In this document: positions 7,497 to 15,187 of the stretch, piece after piece
Position numbering within the stretch: the stretch's first letter is position 1
Layout of the letters: each line of letters starts with the position of its first letter
Origin: Bacilli bacterium
Lineage (GTDB): Bacteria > Bacillota_I > Bacilli_A > RF39 > UBA660
Assembly: GCA_028699175.1 (NCBI GenBank)
Contig: JAQVVC010000014.1
Span: 1-16,055, forward strand
Direction of reading: 5' to 3'
DNA length: 16,055 nt
Translations under genes and position numbers: made by a program
The notes under the pieces: generated by a model
The model's database searches: none
The model's input: the letters and a program-made list of their open reading frames with translations, nothing else
Told to the model about the DNA's origin: nothing

Positions 7497-8208
7497 AAGT
7501 TCCAATTACTATATATTTAGCTTTAACAAAAGGTATATTTCCATTTATTGAATCATATTCTCCGTAAACAGTAATTAAATCACCTTCTATAAAACCAATT
7601 TCATAATTTTTATCAACATATTCAAATGTTATTAATTGTTTATGAGGTTCTTCAAAAAGGTTAGCATCTATTGTAACATTCATAACATTTCCATAAGAAA
7701 CATCAACACCTTCAACCTTTACAACTTTCCCAATAATTTTAATTTCAGTATTTTTAAATATCTTAGGTTTTCTTACTAATTGTTCATATGATAATAATTT
7801 ACAATTAAATTTGTATTCATCTTCACTAACTTTATTTTCATAATATTTATTTAAAAAGTGAGTTCCAATAATAGATAATAATAGCACTATAGATAATATT
7901 ATGATGATAATTTTACCAAGATTATCTTTTTGATCTTTATGACAAAATGGACATATTGTTAATTCTTTTTCAAAAAATTTATGACAATGTCGACATTTAT
8001 TAGCTGAAACATTATCTAGAAAAACAATATCTTTTTTTGGTTCTATAATTTTGGTTTTTGTTTTTTTAACTGGGGCTTTTTTAGAGATATTTTTTTTAAT
8101 ATTATCTTTCTTAATAGATGCTGATACTTTTTTAGCTTTTCCAGTTTTTATGGCAGCTGTTTTATTAGTTTTTTTAACCGTATTAGGTTTTTGTTCCTTT
8201 TTGCTCAT
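7495..8208 (-). CDS. Membrane protein: Lys-rich N-terminus, zinc ribbon, one TM helix, external OB-like domain
   Basis: A 237-residue protein of unknown function with a clear modular build. Residues 1-60 are highly basic and probably disordered, with KKT/KKA-like repeats. A double-CxxC zinc ribbon follows at 72-89 (Cys72, Cys75, Cys86, Cys89), then a transmembrane helix at about 99-120. The outer part at 137-235 opens with YEQLVRKPKIFKNTEIKIIG and contains DLITVYGEYD and VKAKYIVI, typical of a tRNA_anti-like OB-fold domain found in Firmicute zinc-ribbon membrane proteins. The expected topology is N-terminus and ribbon inside, OB domain outside. AGAGG lies 8-9 bases before the ATG. A basic tail next to a zinc ribbon might contact nucleic acid or the ribosome at the membrane; that is a guess. 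Confidence 0.7.
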   Translation of the reverse strand: MSKKEQKPNTVKKTNKTAAIKTGKAKKVSASIKKDNIKKNISKKAPVKKTKTKIIEPKKDIVFLDNVSANKCRHCHKFFEKELTICPFCHKDQKDNLGKIIIIILSIVLLLSIIGTHFLNKYYENKVSEDEYKFNCKLLSYEQLVRKPKIFKNTEIKIIGKVVKVEGVDVSYGNVMNVTIDANLFEEPHKQLITFEYVDKNYEIGFIEGDLITVYGEYDSINGNIPFVKAKYIVIGT

Positions 8209-8230
8209 AACATAACCTCTATTCTTTATA

Positions 8231-8259
8231 ATTATAATATATTTCTAATATTTTATCAA
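8231..8259 (-). promoter_or_regulatory. Promoter of the zinc-ribbon/OB membrane protein gene
   Basis: TTGATA (8259-8254), a 17-base spacer and TATAAT (8236-8231) on the minus strand. The -35 begins at the base after the stop codon of the upstream gene. No terminator separates the two genes, so read-through from upstream is also likely. Confidence 0.7.
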
Positions 8260-8637
8260 TTATTTATATTCAAATATATATTTTGTTTTTTTATCATATG
8301 AATATAATGTGGTTTTTTTATTAGTTGATATGATATTACCTTTGTTTGGTTCTGAATTATCCATAGTATCATCATATTTTAAACCCCATAAGTATTTAGT
8401 ATTAATTTTAACATATTCTTGATCAACATTAGTAACTTCAATATCTAATTTACATTTATTATGGTTTTTGGCAAAAGTAAATGATAAATTACTATACACT
8501 TCATAATTTTCCGAAACATTATCACATTTAATAAATAATTTTTTTGTTTCATCATAAGATTTACTGCTAAAAAACATTACACACCCAATGACAATAATAA
8601 TCAATAAAGGAATAATAAACTGCCAAAAATTTTTCAT
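8260..8637 (-). CDS. Small membrane-anchored protein, function unknown
   Basis: I do not recognise this 125-residue protein. A hydrophobic helix at 5-24 follows a short N-terminus with one Lys, and the remaining 100 residues are predicted outside, polar and rich in beta-type sequence (Asn, Lys, Tyr). Two cysteines at 38 and 62 could form a disulphide. The Cys at residue 19 lies inside the membrane segment and lacks a convincing lipobox (IVIGC followed by hydrophobic residues), so lipidation is unlikely though not excluded. The gene precedes the zinc-ribbon membrane protein on the same strand with a 51-base gap and no terminator, so the two may be co-expressed. AAGG lies 8 bases before the ATG. 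Confidence 0.65.
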   Translation of the reverse strand: MKNFWQFIIPLLIIIVIGCVMFFSSKSYDETKKLFIKCDNVSENYEVYSNLSFTFAKNHNKCKLDIEVTNVDQEYVKINTKYLWGLKYDDTMDNSEPNKGNIISTNKKTTLYSYDKKTKYIFEYK

Positions 8638-8649
8638 AATAATACCTAC

Positions 8650-8663
8650 CTTATTTAAATAAG
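8650..8663. repeat. 14-bp perfect palindrome in the leader of the 125-residue protein gene
   Basis: The palindrome CTTATTTAAATAAG overlaps the last two bases of the -10 element and the expected transcription start of the minus-strand gene, an operator-like position. It is AT-only apart from its ends, so chance is quite possible at this base composition. Confidence 0.35.
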
Positions 8664-8670
8664 TATATCA
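8662..8670 (-). promoter_or_regulatory. Extended -10 promoter of the 125-residue protein gene
   Basis: TGATATACT on the minus strand fits the TGnTATAAT extended -10 pattern (-10 TATACT at 8667-8662). No good -35 is present at 16-18 bases upstream (best TAGTTT). The ATG is 24 bases downstream. Confidence 0.5.
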
Positions 8671-8749
8671 CGAAAAGAAATAGTAAACTATAAAATTTTA
8701 ATATTATTTCTAATAAGTAATTTATTTTCATATAATTAAAAAGCAAAAA

Positions 8750-8778
8750 TTTACTATTTAAGTTAATTATGTTATAAT
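8750..8778 (+). promoter_or_regulatory. Promoter of the YfhO-LtaS fusion gene
   Basis: TTTACT (8750-8755), a 17-base spacer ending in TGT, and TATAAT (8773-8778), an extended -10 with perfect -10 hexamer. The GAGGT ribosome site at 8792-8796 is 7 bases before the ATG. It diverges from the promoter at 8662-8670; the 80 bases between hold nothing else I can identify. Confidence 0.8.
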
Positions 8779-8803
8779 TTAATAGCTTTTTGAGGTACAT
8801 ATT

Positions 8804-11800
8804 ATGAAAAAAATCAATAAAATAGATTATATATATATAGGTTTGTTAATTGTATTTATTACTGGTTTTGTTTTATATTTAAGATATAAAGGTTTTTTAT
8901 TTGGATCAAATATGGATTGGATAAGTCAACATGTATCAATACCCGAATATTTTAGATTATTATTTTATGAAACTAAAGAATTTATTCCCCAATTTGGTAT
9001 AAACTTAGGATTAGGCCAAAATATATTTAATTTTACTTATTATGGTTTATTTAGTCCTTATATTGTAATTTCATATTTATTACCATTTATTAAAATGATA
9101 GATTATATTCAAATTATTACTATTTTAAGTATTATAGCAAGTGTTATTTTAATGTATAGATGGATTTATAATAAATATGATTCTAAAGTTGCTGTTGCTT
9201 CAACAATTATTTTCATGTTAGCTGGGCCTTTATTATTTCATGCTCATCGACATATTATGTTTGTTAATTATTTACCTTTTTTAATAGGTGCACTTATTTT
9301 AATTGATATATATTTTATAAAAAAGAAAAGAATATTATTTATCTTAAGTATCTTTTTACTCATTATGAGTAGCTTTTATTTTAGTTTTCCAAGTATTCTA
9401 GTAATTGGAATATATACTATCTATAAAATACTACAAGATAAAAAGAAATTAAATATAAAAAGTTTTAAACCACTAGGTAAAATAATCTTTTATGTTATTA
9501 TTGGAATATTACTATCAGGTATAATAATTATTCCAACAATGTATGCTTTATATAACGGAAGAAGTGATACATCAGTATCTATTAATTTATTTAATTTGTT
9601 TATGCCAAAACTAAACTATAAATTAACCTTCTATTATTCTTATTCTCTAGGTCTCACCTTTATTTACATGGTCTCTTTAATTTATTCATTTATAAACAAA
9701 AAAAGAGAAAATATATTTTTAAGTATTATTTTGTTTTTATGTATGCTTATGCCGGGAATAAGTTATATTCTAAATTGCTTTATGTATATTGATGGCAAAT
9801 GTTTTATTCCTTTTTTACCACTTGCCATAATAATTATTAGTTATTTTTTAAATGATTTATTTAAGAATAAAATTAATTTAAAAAAATTAATATATCATTT
9901 AATACCTATTATTGTTATTATGTTATGTAGCGCTACTAACTATAATCTTGCATCATTATTAATAATTGATATTATTTTAATAATGTTATTTTTAATCATT
10001 ATTAATAAAACTAAAAAAAGTAAGTTAATATTTATACCAATTATTTTAATTAGTTTTACTTCTTTCTTAAAATTAAATTTAACTGATAATTATGTAACTA
10101 TAAAAGATAGTAAATTAATAAATGATTACTCCTATCAAGAATTACTTAATTATATTAATAAAGATGAAATGTACCGAACTTCAATCGATTCATCATTATT
10201 AAATCAAGTAAATAAAGTATATAAAACTAATCAATATTCATCAAGTATTTATTCTTCTTCTTCGAATCAAAATTATTTAAAATTTGTCAGAGATAATTTT
10301 CTAAATGAAATAATTAATAAAGATTACGCAACTATAACTCAATCATCAAACGTCTTATTTAATATTTATAATGGATCTAAATACTTAATAACTAATAAAG
10401 AACCTTTAATTGGATATAAAGAAGTTGCTAGAGAAAACAATCTCGTATTATATGAAAATAATGATGTCCTTCCTATTGGATATGCTAGTTCAAATATAAT
10501 GAGTTTAAGAGAATTTGATACTTTAACATATCCTAATAATATAGATGCTCTTCTTAATTATATTATTGTCAATAAAAGCTTAGATAATGTTTATAAATCA
10601 AATATCAATCCTTTTAATCACAATATTACTATAACCAATCATAATAATTTAAATTATGAAATAAAAGATAATAATCATTTATATATTAATTCATTAGATG
10701 AAGGTTATTTTAATCTTAATTTAAATAAAGAAATTAATAATAAAATCTTAATTATCCAATTTAAAATGAATAAAGAAAAAAGCGGTAATGTATGTAGCAC
10801 TAATATAACTATAAATAATACTACTAATTCATTATCTTGTTCTAACTGGAAATATCACAATAATAATTATACTTTTGAATATGTAATATCAAAAGATAAA
10901 CCATTTAATAATTTAGATGTCTATTTTACAAAAGGAGAATATGAATTAAGTGATTTGAAACTTTATACAATAGATTATAATTATATTAAAAATCTTAATC
11001 ATAATATATCAGCATTTAATATTGATAAAAATAAATCTACTTCTAATTCTATCTATGGCACTATTAATGTAAAAGAAGATGGTTACTTAAAATTGACAAT
11101 TCCTTATGAAAAAAAAGGTTTTAAAGCATATGTAGATGGTGAAAGAGTACCTCGCATCAAAGTAGACGACACTTTTATTGGTTTTGAAATTGAAAAAGGA
11201 AATCATACTATTGAAATAATTTATAATGCCCCTTTTTATAAGCATGGTATTATTGTATCTATAATAGGTCTTATATTACTTATATGCGTAATATTTTATA
11301 ATAAATTAGAACGTAAAATAAAAATAATTTATGAAAAGGCATTAACTATATTAAAAAATATATCTAAGAGAATATCTATCTTCTTAATTAATAACCGGGG
11401 GTATACCTATTTATTCTTCTCAATGTTAATTCTTGATTTAGCCTTAAGAATATTTTATTATAGTTCCATTAATTTTTATGGTTGGTATCGATTAGTACCT
11501 AATTTGTTTACAATCTTATGGGTTAGTTTTATATTATTATTAACTTATAATTTCAAAGCTAAATTAGGAAAAATAATCTATTTTGTTTCTTATATATTAT
11601 CTTTAATATTATTTTTAGTTCATGCTATTTATTATTCATATTTTAATATCTACTTTGATTGGAGTGTTATAACATTAGCTGGAGAAGGAACTGCTTATCT
11701 TAATTCTATTTTATTAAATATCAAGTTATGGGTTATAATAACAACCATTATTAGTATTTATTTAACAATAAAAGGGATTAAATTAATTAATCATAATCAT

Positions 11801-13219
11801 AAATTTGAACCTTTTAGAATTATTAGTATATTATTAATTTTTATTACTTGTTATTCAGTTATACCGTTTTTATTAGGAAATGTAAGAGACAGTATTGAGT
11901 GGGATGATTGGCGCAATCCAAGAAGTATTTATAAATCTTTTAATGATAACAATAAAAGCATGATGATTTCAGGAATGTATCAATATAATATTAGAAATTT
12001 TTATGTTAATTTTATTAGAAATTCCGAAAAGTTAAATCAAGAAGAAACTAATTTATTAAAAGAAAATTTTAAAGAAAAAAAAGTTGGTAATATTAATAAT
12101 TATACCGGGATATTTAAAGATAAAAATATAATACTAATCCAATTAGAAAGTATTGATGATTTTTTAGTTAATTCAAAAATTATGCCTACTACTTACAAAA
12201 TGATGAAAAATTCCATCAATTTTACCAATCATTATTCATTTACTTCTGGTGGGGGATCAACCTTTAATTCTGAGTTTATGGTTAATACAGGGTATTCATC
12301 GGCTTATCATTATAATCAAAGTGCTTATTCTTTTAGTAGAAATAATTATGATTATTCACTTCCTAATTTATTAAGAAAATCAGGATATAAATCTAATGCC
12401 TTTCATATGAATACTGGAGAATACTACTCTCGAGGAGTTAATTATAAAAGTTTCGGTTTTGACAGTTATTATGGCTTAAAAGACATTTCTAAATATAATG
12501 AAAATACGGACTATTGGTTAGATCGAGAATTAATACTTAATAGTGAATTTAATAAATTAATATTTAATAATGAAGGTTTATCTATGTCATTTATTATTAC
12601 ATATTCAGCTCATATGCCATATAAAACAACAAGAGGCACATGTAGTATGTTAACAGAAGAACCAGGTTTGACTGAATATGAATGTCTAAAATTACAAGCT
12701 AAAGAAACTGATTATTTTATGTCATTATTACTTGAAAATTTAGAAAAAAATAATATGCTAGATAATACTGTTATCGTAGCATTTACCGATCATTATCTAT
12801 ATACTTTAGAAGATAAATCATTACTTGATGAGTATAAAGTAACTGATAATAATTTAATAAATAAAACCCCATTTTTTATCTGGAGTAATGGAAATTATAA
12901 AAAAACAGTTCGAAAAACTAATTCTCAACTTGATATCTTACCTACCATCTTTAATTTATTTGGAGTAGAATATTATTCTAATTATTATATTGGTAATGAT
13001 ATTTTAGATCCTAATTATCAAGAATTAATATTTTTTCCAGATGGAAGCTGGTATAATGGTAAAAGCTATATTGCTAATGGTGAATATCAATTTGGTAAAA
13101 AAATGAGTATTGATAAATTAAATGAAAATAATATTAATGTAAAAAGAAAAATGACCTTAAATGATGCTGTTATGAAATCAAATTATTTTAATAATTTATC
13201 AAAAAAAGCTGTAAATTAA
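8804..13219 (+). CDS. YfhO-LtaS fusion: GT-C-type glycosyltransferase plus lipoteichoic acid synthase
   Basis: One 1471-residue chain holding two membrane enzymes. Residues 1 to about 835 are a complete YfhO protein: many transmembrane helices to about 423 with a first-loop Asp (GSNMDW, Asp38) and HAHRH (146-150); an external region at about 425-812 with KYLITNKEP, LYENNDVLPIGY and the closing GYLKLTIPY...YVDGERV; then one helix at 815-835. A basic linker leads to a second enzyme from about 867: five helices to about 1024 and an LtaS-type sulfatase-fold ectodomain. Aligning from memory with S. aureus LtaS, the metal and catalytic residues are all present: Glu1115 (IQLES), Thr1153 (GGSTFNSEF), His1201, Arg1210, His1270, and Asp1329-His1330 (FTDHY). 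LtaS polymerises glycerol phosphate from phosphatidylglycerol; YfhO homologues add sugars to lipoteichoic acid outside the cell. No A-x-A cleavage site is visible in the linker before the ectodomain. Coupled synthesis and decoration is inference. Confidence 0.9.
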   Translation: MKKINKIDYIYIGLLIVFITGFVLYLRYKGFLFGSNMDWISQHVSIPEYFRLLFYETKEFIPQFGINLGLGQNIFNFTYYGLFSPYIVISYLLPFIKMIDYIQIITILSIIASVILMYRWIYNKYDSKVAVASTIIFMLAGPLLFHAHRHIMFVNYLPFLIGALILIDIYFIKKKRILFILSIFLLIMSSFYFSFPSILVIGIYTIYKILQDKKKLNIKSFKPLGKIIFYVIIGILLSGIIIIPTMYALYNGRSDTSVSINLFNLFMPKLNYKLTFYYSYSLGLTFIYMVSLIYSFINKKRENIFLSIILFLCMLMPGISYILNCFMYIDGKCFIPFLPLAIIIISYFLNDLFKNKINLKKLIYHLIPIIVIMLCSATNYNLASLLIIDIILIMLFLIIINKTKKSKLIFIPIILISFTSFLKLNLTDNYVTIKDSKLINDYSYQELLNYINKDEMYRTSIDSSLLNQVNKVYKTNQYSSSIYSSSSNQNYLKFVRDNFLNEIINKDYATITQSSNVLFNIYNGSKYLITNKEPLIGYKEVARENNLVLYENNDVLPIGYASSNIMSLREFDTLTYPNNIDALLNYIIVNKSLDNVYKSNINPFNHNITITNHNNLNYEIKDNNHLYINSLDEGYFNLNLNKEINNKILIIQFKMNKEKSGNVCSTNITINNTTNSLSCSNWKYHNNNYTFEYVISKDKPFNNLDVYFTKGEYELSDLKLYTIDYNYIKNLNHNISAFNIDKNKSTSNSIYGTINVKEDGYLKLTIPYEKKGFKAYVDGERVPRIKVDDTFIGFEIEKGNHTIEIIYNAPFYKHGIIVSIIGLILLICVIFYNKLERKIKIIYEKALTILKNISKRISIFLINNRGYTYLFFSMLILDLALRIFYYSSINFYGWYRLVPNLFTILWVSFILLLTYNFKAKLGKIIYFVSYILSLILFLVHAIYYSYFNIYFDWSVITLAGEGTAYLNSILLNIKLWVIITTIISIYLTIKGIKLINHNHKFEPFRIISILLIFITCYSVIPFLLGNVRDSIEWDDWRNPRSIYKSFNDNNKSMMISGMYQYNIRNFYVNFIRNSEKLNQEETNLLKENFKEKKVGNINNYTGIFKDKNIILIQLESIDDFLVNSKIMPTTYKMMKNSINFTNHYSFTSGGGSTFNSEFMVNTGYSSAYHYNQSAYSFSRNNYDYSLPNLLRKSGYKSNAFHMNTGEYYSRGVNYKSFGFDSYYGLKDISKYNENTDYWLDRELILNSEFNKLIFNNEGLSMSFIITYSAHMPYKTTRGTCSMLTEEPGLTEYECLKLQAKETDYFMSLLLENLEKNNMLDNTVIVAFTDHYLYTLEDKSLLDEYKVTDNNLINKTPFFIWSNGNYKKTVRKTNSQLDILPTIFNLFGVEYYSNYYIGNDILDPNYQELIFFPDGSWYNGKSYIANGEYQFGKKMSIDKLNENNINVKRKMTLNDAVMKSNYFNNLSKKAVN

Positions 13220-13237
13220 TATTTTACATCTTTTTTT
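13210..13237 (+). terminator. Rho-independent terminator of the YfhO-LtaS gene
   Basis: TGTAAA (13210-13215), a 7-base loop containing the TAA stop and TTTACA (13223-13228) form a 6-bp stem, followed by TC and seven T. It is weak because it is AT-rich, but it is correctly placed. Confidence 0.55.
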
Positions 13238-13242
13238 ACTAC

Positions 13243-13271
13243 TTTATTAATCATATAATTTATTGTATAAT
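13243..13271 (+). promoter_or_regulatory. Candidate promoter of the LCP gene
   Basis: TATAAT at 13266-13271 with a weak -35 TTTATT 17 bases upstream (13243-13248). A second TATAAT at 13254-13259 could also serve. Read-through from the upstream gene past its weak terminator is an alternative. Confidence 0.45.
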
Positions 13272-13290
13272 TTATAATTGAGGAGGGGCT

Positions 13291-15162
13291 ATGAAAAACT
13301 TAAAGAAAAAATTAAAAAAGACTAATAAATATTATCGTTTTTATTTTTATACTATCTTAGTGATATTTTTAATAAGTATCGTTTTAATTTCCCAAGGCCT
13401 ACTTCTATTAAGCGGGATTGAATCATTTATCCGCTATGTATTAATATTTACCTTTATCGTCGTACTAATTCTATATATAGTTGGTAATTTTGTTTTTTTG
13501 ATATTAAAAAAACATATTTGGATAATAATAACCGGTATTACAGCAATAATATTTAGCGTTATAAATTGTTTAGGATTTTATTATATTAATAAAACTTATA
13601 ATTTTATTGATAATATTAATAAAGATGAAATAACCTATACAACCAATTTAATTTCTTTAAAAGATACTAATAAAATTACTAAGGTCGGAATAATATCTAA
13701 TGAAGAAGATATTGAAGGTTATATTTTACCCAAAGAATATATTGAAAATAAAAATAAAAAATATGAATTAATCTTTTATGATGATTATATTAACTTAATT
13801 AATGATTTATATACTAATGATATTGATGGCTTATTTATTACTAGTAATTATATCCTAATGTATAATAATGAATTTAATACTATAAAAGATGACACTAAAG
13901 TAATTGATAGTTATAGTAAAAAAATGAAAAATCAAGATCTTATTGAAGGAACAAACAAACCAGTAACCGAACCATTTACAGCTCTATTAATAGGAGTTGA
14001 TTCTAAATATGATGGTTTAGCTAAAAATGCTTCATTTAATGGTGATGCATTAATGTTAATTAGTTTTAATCCTAAAACATTAAGTGCTGTTATATTTAGC
14101 ATTCCAAGAGATACATATGTTCCTATAGCTTGTAATAATAATAAAGAAAACAAAATCAACTCAGCGGCTGGTTACGGTACAAAATGTATGATTGATACAA
14201 TTGAAAACTTAACTAAAATAGATATTGATTATTATGTTAAAATGAATTTTAAAGGGGTAGTTGATTTAGTAGATGCTTTAGGCGGTATTTATGTAGATGT
14301 TCCTAAACCCGATTTTAAATCAGAGTATTGTCTTGAAGATAGTAATCGAATTCCCCGTAATGTTTGTCTTACCGAAGGACCCCAAGTCTTAGATGGTGAA
14401 AAAGCTCTGGCTTTGGCTAGAGTAAGAGGTGCATTTCGTATAGTTGATTTTAAAAGAGTTCAAAATCAACAATTAGTTTTACAAGCGATAGTAACAAAAG
14501 CTAAATCAATTCGTAATATTAACGATTTTCATAAAGTACTTAAAGCCGTAAGTAAAAATTTAGATACTAATATCCAAACTAAAGAAATGTTGAATTTCTA
14601 TAATGTTGGAAAATCCTTATTATTTAAAAATAATTTTAGTGAAAATGAATTTATTAATATTCAAAAAACATTTTTAAATTGCTATGACTTAACAATTAAT
14701 GGTAGTAGTACAGTTCAATACTATGAAGAAAGTTTAAATGAAATAACAAAAGCTATGAGAGTTAATTTAGATTTAGAAAAACCCAAAATTATCAAAACTT
14801 TTACATTCTCAGTAAATGAATTATATGAAGAAGAAATAATTGGTAAAAAGTCTTATTCAACTAAAAGAAAAGAAACTTTACCTAACTTTATAGGTAAAAG
14901 TTATGAATATTTAACCCAATGGAATAGTACTAGAAATTTAAATATTAATACAAAAACTGAAATAAGTAACATTTGTATAGATAATGAAATATTAAATCAA
15001 AGTGTTAAAGAAACATCTCTAATATCAAATATTAATTCGCTAACAGTTACTATATGTAAAAATAAAGTAGAAGAAAAATATATTCAAACAACAACCACTA
15101 AGTCGATAATCGAAAATAATGACGAAGAAATAAATGATATTATCGAAAACATTATAGAATAA
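13291..15162 (+). CDS. LytR-CpsA-Psr (LCP) family protein, CpsA-like, with PASTA-like C-terminus
   Basis: LCP enzymes transfer lipid-linked wall polymers to peptidoglycan on the outer face of the membrane. The 623 residues have three N-terminal membrane helices (17-40, 47-70, 76-98), an accessory domain (about 112-218, as in streptococcal CpsA), and the LCP domain from 228 to about 410. Conserved elements: LLIGVD (Asp237), NGDALML (Asp252), SIPRDTYV (Arg273), ALARVRG (Arg377, Arg379) and DFKRVQNQQ (Asp386, Arg389). The Arg that usually stands two residues before the second Asp (RSD in TagT) is Asn250 here. Residues 531-600 (LPNFIGKSYEYL onwards) resemble one PASTA domain, with a Thr/Glu/Ile-rich tail. 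The ATG follows a very strong site (GAGGAGGGG, spacing 4). Lying beside the YfhO-LtaS gene, it probably handles an anionic surface polymer; the exact substrate cannot be inferred. Confidence 0.9.
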   Translation: MKNLKKKLKKTNKYYRFYFYTILVIFLISIVLISQGLLLLSGIESFIRYVLIFTFIVVLILYIVGNFVFLILKKHIWIIITGITAIIFSVINCLGFYYINKTYNFIDNINKDEITYTTNLISLKDTNKITKVGIISNEEDIEGYILPKEYIENKNKKYELIFYDDYINLINDLYTNDIDGLFITSNYILMYNNEFNTIKDDTKVIDSYSKKMKNQDLIEGTNKPVTEPFTALLIGVDSKYDGLAKNASFNGDALMLISFNPKTLSAVIFSIPRDTYVPIACNNNKENKINSAAGYGTKCMIDTIENLTKIDIDYYVKMNFKGVVDLVDALGGIYVDVPKPDFKSEYCLEDSNRIPRNVCLTEGPQVLDGEKALALARVRGAFRIVDFKRVQNQQLVLQAIVTKAKSIRNINDFHKVLKAVSKNLDTNIQTKEMLNFYNVGKSLLFKNNFSENEFINIQKTFLNCYDLTINGSSTVQYYEESLNEITKAMRVNLDLEKPKIIKTFTFSVNELYEEEIIGKKSYSTKRKETLPNFIGKSYEYLTQWNSTRNLNINTKTEISNICIDNEILNQSVKETSLISNINSLTVTICKNKVEEKYIQTTTTKSIIENNDEEINDIIENIIE

Positions 15163-15187
15163 AAAAACAATCATTTTGATTGTTTTT
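15163..15187. terminator. Bidirectional terminator between convergent LCP and DUF92 genes
   Basis: An 11-bp stem (15163-15173 with 15177-15187; core CAATCA/TGATTG) and a TTT loop, with A runs on the left and T runs on the right, so it can terminate both genes. It begins at the edge of both stop codons (TAA at 15160-15162 on plus, 15188-15186 on minus). Confidence 0.85.

Noticed and set aside
8638..8803. Small RNA or riboswitch in the largest intergenic gap
   Set aside because: Apart from two divergent promoters and a short palindrome, I see no stable hairpin set or conserved aptamer; the predicted leaders are only about 20 bases.
13932..14159. Open frame on the minus strand inside the LCP gene
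   Set aside because: Antisense to the conserved LCP catalytic core; no independent support.
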